DNA from: Morinoia aosen
Lineage: Eukaryota > Arthropoda > Malacostraca > Amphipoda > Talitridae
Direction: 5' to 3'
DNA: 64,000 nucleotides
Assembly: GCA_030386875.1 (NCBI GenBank)
Contig: CM059562.1
Location: 68,694,201-68,758,200 of the forward strand
Each line of letters starts with the position of its first letter. Position 1 is the stretch's first letter. Positions 21,912-33,955 of the stretch are shown piece after piece. The notes under the pieces were generated by a model that searched no databases, was not told where the DNA came from, and worked only from the letters and a program-made list of their open reading frames with translations. Both the position numbers and the translations under genes were made by a program.

Positions 21912-22858
21912 GAAGTCATTTCGGTATAACGAGGGCAAAAGCGTGAAGCACACTTGCGCGCTTGGTCACCAAATTTCTGGTGATACCAGCACAAATTACT
22001 ACTGGCATCACGAGAGCGCGACCTAAAGCGGCGGTCTTGATTTGACCTATCATGAGATCGACCTCTATCAAAACGTTGAGGAGGAGGAAAAGGATGATAG
22101 TTGGAGGGATAGTCATAGGGATAGTCGTAGGCATTTTGGTGGCTTTGGAATCTCCCTGGGCCTTGCTGAATGTGAGCCACACTCTGACCTAAATTGCAAT
22201 TCTGTAAAGCTTGCTTTATCTCAGCGATGTCTTGCTGCATCTTATCTATTGTGGCTGAGGATTGGTTCTGAGTATTTGCGGGGCTAAAATTTGCAGCTGC
22301 TGCATTCAAGGAAGCAACTTGCGGGGCTTGTGACAAATTAATGTTGCGCATCACCGTCTCAGTGGACTCTGCAAGCTTCTCTAAAGTTTGATCAGGGCCT
22401 GCTAGCGATAGAAATGGACGCACATTGTGAGGAAGCTTAGTCATGAAAACTTCCTTCAGAAATCCCTCAGCTACGGCAACACCCGTAGCGAGTTTGCGCA
22501 GCTCTTTAACTAACGAAGTGGGAGAGAAAGAGACAGAGACAGATGGAATTGCTGAGGCGTCTACAAGATTCCTAAATTTGTCCGCATCGGACATCTCCAA
22601 CTTCTGCAGAATCTTTCTTTTCAAGGTGCCGTACGGATCAAAGGCGAGAGGGTTTTCGAGCAATTGATTTGAATCGTTTAACAATTTTGTGGGGGCTGCG
22701 GACACAAGGGCGTAAAATTGATCGGTGTTATTAGTTATTTTATGATACCTAAACATCGCCTCCACCTGTTGGAACCAGGTATGAGCGTCCTCCGGAATGA
22801 AGGGGGGGAGCCTAAGGGGTTTTGTGGGGGCTCGATCTTCATTATCTGATTCAGTCAT
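21887..22858 (-). CDS. gag: Gypsy gag (element 2), open
   Basis: About 323 codons starting at MTESDNED (22858). An upstream in-frame ATG at 22885 exists, but 22858 matches the starts in elements 1 and 4 and follows a conserved TTGCTAGC. The capsid-like N-terminal half has LPPFIPEDAHTWF and MSDADKFR. Then come a Gln/Asn-rich linker with a short coiled stretch (MQQDIAEIKQALQN), a Tyr/Pro and Arg/Ser-rich segment, and the zinc knuckle C-x2-H-x9-C-x4-C near the C-terminus. Length matches element 4. The end overlaps pol at the slippery site. The product would assemble particles and bind RNA, but pol of this copy is broken, so any role would be in trans. Confidence 0.85.
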   Translation of the reverse strand: MTESDNEDRAPTKPLRLPPFIPEDAHTWFQQVEAMFRYHKITNNTDQFYALVSAAPTKLLNDSNQLLENPLAFDPYGTLKRKILQKLEMSDADKFRNLVDASAIPSVSVSFSPTSLVKELRKLATGVAVAEGFLKEVFMTKLPHNVRPFLSLAGPDQTLEKLAESTETVMRNINLSQAPQVASLNAAAANFSPANTQNQSSATIDKMQQDIAEIKQALQNCNLGQSVAHIQQGPGRFQSHQNAYDYPYDYPSNYHPFPPPQRFDRGRSHDRSNQDRRFRSRSRDASSNLCWYHQKFGDQARKCASRFCPRYTEMTSGNANSDA

Positions 22859-22885
22859 GCTAGCAATCTCTTTGGGGATGCACAA

Positions 22886-23445
22886 TTAAGATATCAATGC
22901 CTATGACTTGGAATTTGCGTGGCAAGGGTTTGCGTTATTTCTTTACCTACACAATCATTCAAATTAAGTTGAAACAGAAGGAAGAAAATATTAAATTGGA
23001 AACGAAAATTTATGCGGTATGCGGCAATTAGCGTAGGCACAAAAATAAAGCAGGTGAGAAAAATTATTTTTCTACCTACTCAAACGATCAATAACGTTAA
23101 AAAAAACGGAGGGAAAGAGAGAATGGAAACGCGAATTTTTACGGTAGTCAGAATAAACGTAAAGCACGGAAATAGGAAAAAAAATATTTTTCCTACCTAC
23201 TGAGGCACATAAAACAAACAAAGACAGGAAAACAGCATAAAAGAAAAAAATTTTTAGAGCTGCTCAGAGAACGATTAGCACAGTGACATCTATAGAAACT
23301 TCTCAAAGACTACGACATGGGAAATTTATCACTACAATGATATGCCAAAATTACCCTCTCTCACAATCTCCCAAACACTTATCGAGTTGAATAGTTTTCA
23401 AGTTTTAAAGAAAGTTTTGGGGTTATTTTAACTGGGGGTCACCAG
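22886..23445 (-). other. Element 2 leader and PBS
   Basis: Minus strand starts CTGGTGACCCCCAGTTAAA beside the LTR. Two imperfect direct repeats of about 120-135 bp occur, each beginning GTAGGTAG and continuing A/T-rich with CCGTAAAA/CCGCATA blocks, and a third GTAGGTAAAGAA lies before gag. The short ORF at 23012-23203 is antisense and not credible. Confidence 0.6.
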
Positions 23446-24613
23446 TGTTTGGTTAATGGCCGTGGGGTATAGCCAGTCCTAAACAACCTCGATAAGCATT
23501 TGTAATAGACCATGAGAAAGGATAATAAGCACTCAGGAACTCAGCTTTTCGTTGGTAGTTTTATTCTTGAGAAGAGCCGAAAAAGGATTGCCAAATCTTG
23601 CTCTTCTGAATGACTCGGCTGACGATGGTTCGCAGTCCTGGCAGGCGGAGGCTCCTGGGGAAATGCTGAAGTCGACCGCGTGTGTATGTGTGGTTTAAAA
23701 ATGATTTTAACCCAATTTTATAAAACTTGGAAACGACCCGAGGCGATTGTTAAGGTCAATTTAATTGAGTTGGGGCCAGGCAAGTAGACTCAAGTTTTGG
23801 GGCAATTCCGATGAGTCAAGTAGTGCTAAAGCCCAAGCAAGCGAGACAAAATGTAAGGCCAAGGCAAGTATAGACTGGTAAGGTGAGGCCAGCTAAGGTC
23901 GGCCAGTTCAAGTAAAACCAGTTCAGTGTAAAACCAGTTAAGTGAAAAACCAGTTAAGTGAAAACTAAATCCAACTAAGTCAATCCCACTAAGGCCCAGG
24001 GGGAGCTGGTGTGTTGGCGTTGGTGATGACGATGAGGTCTGCAAAAAGACGAACGCTGGATGAACAGTCCAAGGAGACATCACGGAAAATTCTAGTGCTG
24101 ACAGTCCCCAACATCGACATGATAAACGCCCACACGCAACTCCGAGAAATCCTACAGATCAGACACGAGCTATCTTTAAGGATTCTCACTTTTGGCAAAG
24201 CTCAAGGAGAAAGGACAGATTCTTTTGTAACTGGCAACTTGTTCACAAATGCCTTCGGCTTTAATCTCAGAGCATGCGGTTTAAGACTTTCCGGTAATGA
24301 CAATCGTTATTCATTACCGAAACTACATGCAAGTAAACACAAGATCTACGGAATATCATGAAAATATCAAGAGACTGCAACTTTTGCAAGAATCTGCAGG
24401 ACAGCAATATAGGAGGTTAAATAGGTGGAGTTTTGGAGAAACCGTGATTTCATAACACAAGATTCATGAAACAGCGAAAAGACATAACACGGCAAAAATT
24501 GCGTAAAAATGAGAATTGACGCTTGTTCAGTGCTCTAGAAACATCCCTATCTCCGTACAAGAATTAACAGAGAAAAATCCTAAAGTTCATTGATATAAAT
24601 CCTACTAAAAATC
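23446..24613 (-). repeat. Gypsy element 2, 5' LTR, segment nearest gag
   Basis: Matches 16145-17310 of the 3' LTR with scattered changes. It ends at the left target duplication of the foldback, CTAAAAATC (24605-24613). Confidence 0.85.
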
Positions 24614-24616
24614 ACC

Positions 24617-24676
24617 GGCAGGCCGCAGCGGAGACATTTCAAGAAACACTTTGCGAGAAGTAGAGGAATTTCTTGA
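24617..24676 (+). pseudogene. HTH_psq C-terminal coding fragment in foldback left tip
   Basis: Read from 24617, 19 codons begin GRPQRR and end GIS, then TGA. The ORF at 62610-62816 ends GRPQPR...EIS and its stop in the same register, with FKK, F and S conserved in between. Nucleotide identity is about 80 percent over 61 bases, followed by an 11-bp duplication (AATTTCTTGAG twice) in the foldback only. There is no start codon or HTH here. Either the foldback captured the end of a psq-domain gene, or both derive from one transposon. Confidence 0.6.
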
Positions 24677-24691
24677 GAATTTCTTGAGTCC

Positions 24692-26637
24692 ACCTCGCGC
24701 GACTTTAGACTTAAGTTTTCCACTCGTAAATTTTGACAGGATGCACCAATTGCCTTCAAATTACTCTCAAACAAAAGATAAAAACATTTTCTATCTTCTT
24801 AGTATAAGCAAAACCCTATCGGTTGTCAAAAAGTTATAAAAATTTCTCGATAAACATTGCCCACTCACGCGCAGCCAAAACACTTCAGTTTTCCAATCGT
24901 AACTTTTGAAAGAATGCACCAGTTGCCTTCAAATTACTTTCAAACAAAAGAAAAAAACATTTTCTATCTTCTTAGTATAAACACAACACAATCGGTTGTC
25001 TAAAAGTAATAAAAATTTCTCGATAAACATTGCCCACTCGCGCGCAGCTAAAACACTTCAGTTTTCCAATCGTAACTTTTGAAAGAATGCACCAGTTGCC
25101 TTCAAATTACTTTCAAACAAAAGAAAAAAACATTTTCTATCTTCTTAGTATAAACACAACACAATCGGTTGTCTAAAAGTAATAAAAATTTCTCGATAAA
25201 CATTGCCCACTCGCGCGCAGCTAAAACACTTCAGTTTTCCAATCGTAACTTTTGAAAGAATGCACCAATTGCCTTCAAATTACTCTCAAACGAAAGAAAA
25301 AAACATTTTCTATCTTCTTAGTATAAACAAAACCCTATCGGTTGTCAAAAAGTTATGAAAATTTCTCGATAAACATTGCCCACTCACGCGCAGCCAAAAC
25401 ACTTCAGTTTTCCAATCGTAACTTTTGAAAGAATGCACCAGTTGCCTTCAAATTACTTTCAAACAAAAGAAAAAAACATTTTCTATCTTCTTAGTATAAA
25501 CACAACACAATCGGTTGTCTAAAAGTAATAAAAATTTCTCGATAAACATTGCCCACTCGCGCGCAGCTAAAACACTTCAGTTTTCCAATCGTAACTTTTG
25601 AAAGAATGCACCAATTGCCTTCAAATTACTTTCAAACAAAAGAAAAAAACATTTTCTATCTTCTTAGTATAAACACAACACAATCGGTTGTCTAAAAATA
25701 ATAAAAATTTCTCGATAAACATTGCCCACTCGCGCGCAGCTAAAACACTTCAGTTTTCCAATCGTAAATTTTGACAGGATGCACCAATTGCCTTCAAATT
25801 ACTCTCAAACAAAAGATAAAAACATTTTCTATCTTCTTAGTATAAGCAAAACCCTATCGGTTGTCAAAAAGTTATAAAAATTTCTCGATAAACATTGCCC
25901 ACTCACGCGCAGCCAAAACACTTCAGTTTTCCAATCGTAACTTTTGAAAGAATGCACCAGTTGCCTTCAAATTACTTTCAAACAAAAGAAAAAAACATTT
26001 TCTATCTTCTTAGTATAAACACAACACAATCGGTTGTCTAAAAGTAATAAAAATTTCTCGATAAACATTGCCCACTCGCGCGCAGCTAAAACACTTCAGT
26101 TTTCCAATCGTAACTTTTGAAAGAATGCACCAGTTGCCTTCAAATTACTTTCAAACAAAAGAAAAAAACATTTTCTATCTTCTTAGTATAAACACAACAC
26201 AATCGGTTGTCTAAAAATAATAAAAATTTCTCGATAAACATTGCCCACTCGCGCGCAGCTAAAACACTTCAGTTTTCCAATCGTAACTTTTGAAAGAATG
26301 CACCAATTGCCTTCAAATTACTCTCAAACAAAAGAAAAAAACATTTTCTATCTTCTTAGTATAAACAAAACCCTATCGGTTGTCAAAAAGTTATAACAAT
26401 TTCTCGATAAACATTGCCCACTTGCGCGCAGCCAAAACACTTCAATTTTCCAATCGTAACTTTTGAAAGAATGCACCAATTGCCTTCAAATTACTTTCAA
26501 ACAAAAGAGAAAAACATTTTCTATCTTCTTAGTATAAACACAACACAATCGGTTGTCTAAAAGTAATAAAAATTTCTCGATAAACATTGCCCACTCGCGC
26601 GCAGTCAAAACACTTAAGTTTTCCAATCCATTTTGAC
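24692..26637. repeat. 173-bp satellite array, left foldback arm (11 units, B-A-A order)
   Basis: Units repeat every 173 bp (CACTTCAG starts at 24881, 25054, 25227). Two subtypes alternate. A has CACAACACAATCGGTTGTC and CGCGCGCAGCTAAAA; B has AACAAAACCCTATCGG and CACGCGCAGCCAAAA. The order from outside inward is B A A B A A B A A B A, a 519-bp higher-order repeat. Units 1 and 7 share private variants (GACAGGATGCACC, AAAGATAAAAAC). Confidence 0.85.
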
Positions 26638-29600
26638 CATTTCCCCTGTGTCTCTGCTGCAGTGAATATGTAACTGCTGTGCAATATTAGCCAGTCTGCT
26701 GGTATTCGATATTTTATGGGAATTACTCATATCTAGTCGTTTTACAATGTATTTCTTGTGTTTTTACTGGGTCTGCTTGTGCTTGAGCAGTTGATGGACA
26801 TTTCTATCGATGTGACTATAAATATATGATCTATTTGCTTTTTTCAGCCTGAAGATAATAGTTTCATCAAAATGTTGAATTTTGTAGCATGGCAGAGGTA
26901 CAGAATTTTAACGATGGACATAGTGCAGGAAAAAATTGTGAGAGGTTTCCTTTGTATATGAACACGTGAAGAAATTGAAATATTTCGTAGAGTTGAGAAG
27001 TTGGAAAAGAGGATGAGAAAGAAAAAATATTGACCATATGGTCGCCAAATATTTGAGATAATCTTTTTTCTTTCCATTTACTGCACTAATTTCGCTCGGA
27101 AATAATTTGCCGAAAAACATTTCTTCACCACTTTTATTTAGACAGGTGATAATTGATTAGAAGAACTCACCTTTGCGCACTTCCCCGTAGATACCGCGAC
27201 GTTTTCTTCGTGAAAATTTTCATTCAAACGAACGCCTCCGGTAGGAGGTCGTTTGCTTGTGTCGCCTTTCAACTGTTGAACGTAAAAGAAAAAACGAACA
27301 TAGGTGAGTATAAGACCACCTAATTATAGCATCTTGAGATTACTATATGTGTAAAAACTTACATTGAATTTGCAATAGTCATTAGCTTTTCTTCAGTCTT
27401 ATGTATTTCGATATTAGAGTATCCTATTCCAAAACGCTTTTCCCAATAGACAATATTATCGTTAAAATTTTGCGCTTAGAGCGTTCATTTTTCATTATAC
27501 TTAATCTTTCTATCTATACTATAATAAAAGCCGCGTCCGTCCGTCGGTCGGTCTGTCCGAAGCCAGCCTGCAGTGTGTGATGAGCGTATCTGTGATACAG
27601 GCTCCAGCGCCACACATTTTGACGGGCCGTGTTCACGCGGCATCATTAACTCTCGAGAGATTGTATTTATTAATTTATTACGGCCTTTCTCTCATTTCGC
27701 ATTTTTTTTTAATTTCATATAGAGGGGTTGGATAAGTAAAAATAAAACTTAAACCGTCCCTTTGCTACCTCGAAAATAGCAGTCGAGCTCAGTATAATCG
27801 TACGAAAATACCCGAAGAAAAAGTAAGTAAAACGGAAATAAGTCTAAGAAAAACGCAAAAATGTACTAGCTTTTTGTTTTCTACGGAAATTTGAAGGGAA
27901 ATCAAGTTACAGTCTAGGAACAACAACAAAAACCATCTCAGGCTTCACTGTCTTTCGGTATTCTTTTCAACATTATGCGTACATGGGTACAAGTGACAAA
28001 TTGAAGATACTGTGATATCACATATGAGTAGCAAATATGCACAAAGTTTTTGCACTTAGGAGTAAAGGGAACAGTAGCCTAGTATGCTAATTTTATTTAC
28101 TGAAATTTTGAGTTATTTCTGATTGTAAGTACAAAGCGAACATTGCGCAGAGAAAGAAAGAATAAAAAAACGCATATTTCCCCCATACGAGGAATACAGG
28201 AGTATAACCAAACGAGGCGTACAATGGCCCTGTCAGGGGTTAATTATGTCAATAAGAGGCACCAAAGAAATGTATTATCTGGGATATTTCATGCTTGGTA
28301 AGATGATTTAAAACTCATAAAAACTACAAGAAAAAGAATGCCTCGGAAGTCCTCCACTATAAGTGAACAAAATGAAAGAAGAAAAGACACGAATTCGCTT
28401 TATCCGAACTCGACTGAAACACCGTCTTAAATTATTTCTAAGTAGTGAGAGAACGTTTTCCAGAAATAATTTATAAGAAATATAGCACAACACTCGCATC
28501 TAGGAACTTATAGACTAATATACACACAAAAATGCATTTCAAAACTTTGTCATGTACGGATGATACATATAAATACAGAGAATAGGAAATAAAAGTGATG
28601 ATAAAAACGAATTTCGTCCTGCTACGTAGAGCTGACGGCTGTGTTGTACTACAATCCTGTTGTACTACAATTTGACTCAGATGAACTCTTTGAGCCAGTA
28701 CTATTAGCGTAAATAAGAAATAGCATACAATTTTTTTGTTTTGTTATAATGAATATTACATTTTTTCCGTGCTCACCACTTAGTATACTAAATGATGCGT
28801 CTGTGTGAAAAATTGTCCCAAATCCCGACTGTCGACCTCATAGTTCTAGACGCAAAATGAATCAAATCTGCTCAATATACCCCTAACATCAATCCCTCAC
28901 TCTCGTATCACTATTTCCTATGTTCTTATGCTCATATTTCAATTCGAGTACGCACTAACGAGAGGGTTTTTCAGCAATGCGTCACGTGAATTATGTTTTC
29001 TTAGAAGCTTGTATTAAATGCATTACCAAAATCCGACGACCGCAACAAAGAGAAACGCTTTTTTCGTGCTTTTCTCCGAATCATGTTTCGACAATTATTA
29101 TGGGTAGTACGATAACCATGTATGAATAGCAATTGAGGATCTCAAGGTAAAGGTATTTGAATGCGTTTTTCGCTTTTATTTCAATACATGTGCGCACTAA
29201 CGAGAATGTTTTCAACCAAGCGTTACGAGGGTTATGTTTGCTAAGTTACTTTTATTTAAATGCACTCTTGAAAGCAGATTAAGCAACGAAAGGAACTCTT
29301 TATTGTTGTGGTTTTCTGTCAGTCACTTTTTGTTTTGACATTTTACATCAGTATTACGATACCAATGAGTAATTATCAGTTAAGGATATTAATGTTAAGA
29401 TATTTTAAAAACCAATGTATCAACATTTCTTCTTTGTACTTTATTGGAAATAAACTGTTGTTCTTTTTTTCTTATTTCGTTTTATTTCAATTTTTTCTGG
29501 TAAGGCCGGGCTTGGGATCGGACTTAGATTTTGCAGGAGTGATCCTCGCACTTATGAGATTATAGTTTAATCTAAGTTTTCAAACATATAATAATCTCGA

Positions 29601-30213
29601 GGTGCGATATTGGAGTGGTTTTTTATTGAGCTTAATAACAGAGAGTAATTGTATCTTATACGCAATCGTTTGCTATGATCGGGAAGGCCTATCTATGTAA
29701 CTCCTTTTGACAGCAACTGGCTTTGATGAAAAGTAATTCAAGTTTATAAACTTACTTGAACTATTCTGGCCACTTAGTAGTTGAACGCCGCACTCGTCCC
29801 TTCTAATTTGCTGAAGCGAGCTCTGTCTCTGTCGTATCGCCTACTTCCTAAGTTGTAAGATAATTTTTTATATAGTTCTCGTTTGCTTTTGATGCTTTTG
29901 CTCGGCAATGATTTCAAGAGCTCGAGTTCCCTCTCCATTTTCACAGAATAATGCACAAAATAATACACGTACACTTTTCTATAAACAAACAAACAAACAA
30001 ACATCGGCATCTTTGGGATGCTTTATTTCCAATCAAGCCTGATACAAATGATCTTAAGCATTGGTTTTTCAAATGTCTTATAACTAACACTATACATAGG
30101 ACACCATGACGGTTCCCCCGTAAAGCCGATACCCATTTCCGACACCTGGGTCGAGTGGGGTATTGTGCTTGAGCTTTCCATTATACCCAACGGGGCAAAA
30201 TCGCCGCGCCAGC
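26638..30213. repeat. Foldback left inner arm
   Basis: Near-perfect reverse complement of 30362-33955. Translated segments on the two sides are identical apart from one residue (Lys/Asn near 27070 and 33505). Contents: a hairpin at 27225-27255, a CTATACTATAATAAAAGC block near 27523 with (CGTC)-like repeats, a LINE 3' end at about 29395-29457 and most of a SINE at 29983-30213. The small ORFs (60-85 aa) match no family I know, and I call none as a gene. Confidence 0.85.
29395..29457 (+). mobile_element. LINE 3'-end fragment in left arm
   Basis: AAGATATTTTAAAAACCAATG...ATTGGAAATAAA matches the LINE end at 16017-16070. CCAAT (29412-29416) pairs with ATTGG (29443-29447). The mirror copy is at about 31117-31179 in the right arm. 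Confidence 0.55.
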
Positions 30214-30297
30214 TGATCAACCAGCTGATCAACCATTCAGCTGATCAACCATCAAAACTTGTGGCTATTAAGCTTATAGCTTAACCACTGTACTCGC
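29983..30297 (-). mobile_element. tRNA-derived SINE, left copy (diverged head)
   Basis: On the minus strand a head with AGTACAGTGGTTAAGC and three GGTTGATCAGCT repeats (degenerate B box) leads into a body identical to the right SINE. It ends CCAAT...ATTGGAAATAAAG and a (TGTT)n tail (AAACAAAC on plus). The head differs from the right copy, so only body and tail belong to the palindrome. Confidence 0.6.
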
Positions 30298-30593
30298 CGT
30301 GGCACAGTGCATGGTTAAGGGATCGGCTTTGTATGTTGGAGACGAGGGTTCGTATCCCGGCGCTGGCGCGGCGATTTTCCCCGTTGGGTATAAGGGAAAG
30401 CTCAAGCACAATACCCCACTCAACCCAGGTGTCGGAAACGGGTACCGGCTTTACGGGGGAACCATCATGGTGTCCTATATATAGTGTTAGTTATAAGACA
30501 TTTGAAAAACCAATGCTCAAGATCATATGTATCAGGCTTGATTGGAAATAAAGCATCCCAAAGATGCCGATGTTTGTTTGTTTGTTTGTTTAT
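30298..30593 (+). mobile_element. tRNA-derived SINE, right copy
   Basis: A-box-like TGGCACAGTGCATGG at 30300-30314 and B-box-like GGTTCGTATCC at 30347-30357, at tRNA-like spacing, would form an internal Pol III promoter. The 3' end carries CCAAT (30510-30514)...ATTGG (30541-30545), AAATAAAG and a (TGTT)n tail, shared with the local LINE, which suggests the LINE machinery mobilises it. It lies head-to-head with the left copy at the palindrome axis. The ORF across the tail (30564-30800) is not credible. Confidence 0.68.
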
Positions 30594-33500
30594 AGAAAAG
30601 TGTACGTGTATTATTTTGTGCATTATTCTGTGAAAATGGAGAGGGAACTCGAGCTCTTGAAATCATTGCCGAGCAAAAGCATCAAAAGCAAACGAGAACT
30701 ATATAAAAAATTATCTTACAACTTAGGAAGTAGGCGATACGACAGAGACAGAGCTCGCTTCAGCAAATTAGAAGGGACGAGTGCGGCGTTCAACTACTAA
30801 GTGGCCAGAATAGTTCAAGTAAGTTTATAAACTTGAATTACTTTTCATCAAAGCCAGTTGCTGTCAAAAGGAGTTACATAGATAGGCCTTCCCGATCATA
30901 GCAAACGATTGCGTATAAGATACAATTACTCTCTGTTATTAAGCTCAATAAAAAACCACTCCAATATCGCACCTCGAGATTATTATATGTTTGAAAACTT
31001 AGATTAAACTATAATCTCATAAGTGCGAGGATCACTCCTGCAAAATCTAAGTCCGATCCCAAGCCCGGCCTTACCAGAAAAAATTGAAATAAAACGAAAT
31101 AAGAAAAAAAGAACAACAGTTTATTTCCAATAAAGTACAAAGAAGAAATGTTGATACATTGGTTTTTAAAATATCTTAACATTAATATCCTTAACTGATA
31201 ATTACTCATTGGTATCGTAATACTGATGTAAAATGTCAAAACAAAAAGTGACTGACAGAAAACCACAACAATAAAGAGTTCCTTTCGTTGCTTAATCTGC
31301 TTTCAAGAGTGCATTTAAATAAAAGTAACTTAGCAAACATAACCCTCGTAACGCTTGGTTGAAAACATTCTCGTTAGTGCGCACATGTATTGAAATAAAA
31401 GCGAAAAACGCATTCAAATACCTTTACCTTGAGATCCTCAATTGCTATTCATACATGGTTATCGTACTACCCATAATAATTGTCGAAACATGATTCGGAG
31501 AAAAGCACGAAAAAAGCGTTTCTCTTTGTTGCGGTCGTCGGATTTTGGTAATGCATTTAATACAAGCTTCTAAGAAAACATAATTCACGTGACGCATTGC
31601 TGAAAAACCCTCTCGTTAGTGCGTACTCGAATTGAAATATGAGCATAAGAACATAGGAAATAGTGATACGAGAGTGAGGGATTGATGTTAGGGGTATATT
31701 GAGCAGATTTGATTCATTTTGCGTCTAGAACTATGAGGTCGACAGTCGGGATTTGGGACAATTTTTCACACAGACGCATCATTTAGTATACTAAGTGGTG
31801 AGCACGGAAAAAATGTAATATTCATTATAACAAAACAAAAAAATTGTATGCTATTTCTTATTTACGCTAATAGTACTGGCTCAAAGAGTTCATCTGAGTC
31901 AAATTGTAGTACAACAGGATTGTAGTACAACACAGCCGTCAGCTCTACGTAGCAGGACGAAATTCGTTTTTATCATCACTTTTATTTCCTATTCTCTGTA
32001 TTTATATGTATCATCCGTACATGACAAAGTTTTGAAATGCATTTTTGTGTGTATATTAGTCTATAAGTTCCTAGATGCGAGTGTTGTGCTATATTTCTTA
32101 TAAATTATTTCTGGAAAACGTTCTCTCACTACTTAGAAATAATTTAAGACGGTGTTTCAGTCGAGTTCGGATAAAGCGAATTCGTGTCTTTTCTTCTTTC
32201 ATTTTGTTCACTTATAGTGGAGGACTTCCGAGGCATTCTTTTTCTTGTAGTTTTTATGAGTTTTAAATCATCTTACCAAGCATGAAATATCCCAGATAAT
32301 ACATTTCTTTGGTGCCTCTTATTGACATAATTAACCCCTGACAGGGCCATTGTACGCCTCGTTTGGTTATACTCCTGTATTCCTCGTATGGGGGAAATAT
32401 GCGTTTTTTTATTCTTTCTTTCTCTGCGCAATGTTCGCTTTGTACTTACAATCAGAAATAACTCAAAATTTCAGTAAATAAAATTAGCATACTAGGCTAC
32501 TGTTCCCTTTACTCCTAAGTGCAAAAACTTTGTGCATATTTGCTACTCATATGTGATATCACAGTATCTTCAATTTGTCACTTGTACCCATGTACGCATA
32601 ATGTTGAAAAGAATACCGAAAGACAGTGAAGCCTGAGATGGTTTTTGTTGTTGTTCCTAGACTGTAACTTGATTTCCCTTCAAATTTCCGTAGAAAACAA
32701 AAAGCTAGTACATTTTTGCGTTTTTCTTAGACTTATTTCCGTTTTACTTACTTTTTCTTCGGGTATTTTCGTACGATTATACTGAGCTCGACTGCTATTT
32801 TCGAGGTAGCAAAGGGACGGTTTAAGTTTTATTTTTACTTATCCAACCCCTCTATATGAAATTAAAAAAAAATGCGAAATGAGAGAAAGGCCGTAATAAA
32901 TTAATAAATACAATCTCTCGAGAGTTAATGATGCCGCGTGAACACGGCCCGTCAAAATGTGTGGCGCTGGAGCCTGTATCACAGATACGCTCATCACACA
33001 CTGCAGGCTGGCTTCGGACAGACCGACCGACGGACGGACGCGGCTTTTATTATAGTATAGATAGAAAGATTAAGTATAATGAAAAATGAACGCTCTAAGC
33101 GCAAAATTTTAACGATAATATTGTCTATTGGGAAAAGCGTTTTGGAATAGGATACTCTAATATCGAAATACATAAGACTGAAGAAAAGCTAATGACTATT
33201 GCAAATTCAATGTAAGTTTTTACACATATAGTAATCTCAAGATGCTATAATTAGGTGGTCTTATACTCACCTATGTTCGTTTTTTCTTTTACGTTCAACA
33301 GTTGAAAGGCGACACAAGCAAACGACCTCCTACCGGAGGCGTTCGTTTGAATGAAAATTTTCACGAAGAAAACGTCGCGGTATCTACGGGGAAGTGCGCA
33401 AAGGTGAGTTCTTCTAATCAATTATCACCTGTCTAAATAAAAGTGGTGAAGAAATGTTTTTCGGCAAATTATTTCCGAGCGAAATTAGTGCAGTAAATGG

Positions 33501-33955
33501 AAAGAAATAAGATTATCTCAAATATTTGGCGACCATATGGTCAATATTTTTTCTTTCTCATCCTCTTTTCCAACTTCTCAACTCTACGAAATATTTCAAT
33601 TTCTTCACGTGTTCATATACAAAGGAAACCTCTCACAATTTTTTCCTGCACTATGTCCATCGTTAAAATTCTGTACCTCTGCCATGCTACAAAATTCAAC
33701 ATTTTGATGAAACTATTATCTTCAGGCTGAAAAAAGCAAATAGATCATATATTTATAGTCACATCGATAGAAATGTCCATCAACTGCTCAAGCACAAGCA
33801 GACCCAGTAAAAACACAAGAAATACATTGTAAAACGACTAGATATGAGTAATTCCCATAAAATATCGAATACCAGCAGACTGGCTAATATTGCACAGCAG
33901 TTACATATTCACTGCAGCAGAGACACAGGGGAAATGGTCAAAATGGATTGGAAAA
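30362..33955. repeat. Foldback right inner arm
   Basis: Reverse complement of the left inner arm, including the SINE body, the LINE end near 31127, the CTATACTATAATAAAAG block (33045-33065) and the hairpin near 33320-33350. Nothing else recognisable. Confidence 0.85.

Noticed and set aside
24881-26637. CRISPR-like regular repeat array
   Set aside because: The 173-bp units are contiguous with no unique spacers, and this is eukaryotic transposon-rich DNA.
27515-27570. Helitron-like 5' end (CTATACTATAATAAAAGC with CGTC repeats)
   Set aside because: Similar to some Helitron starts, but I could find no CTRR-type 3' end with hairpin, no AT target site and no Rep/helicase ORF.
30564-30800. 78-aa ORF in both foldback arms (also 29774-30010)
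   Set aside because: It begins in the SINE (TGTT)n tail and has no known domain; duplication by the palindrome is not evidence for selection.
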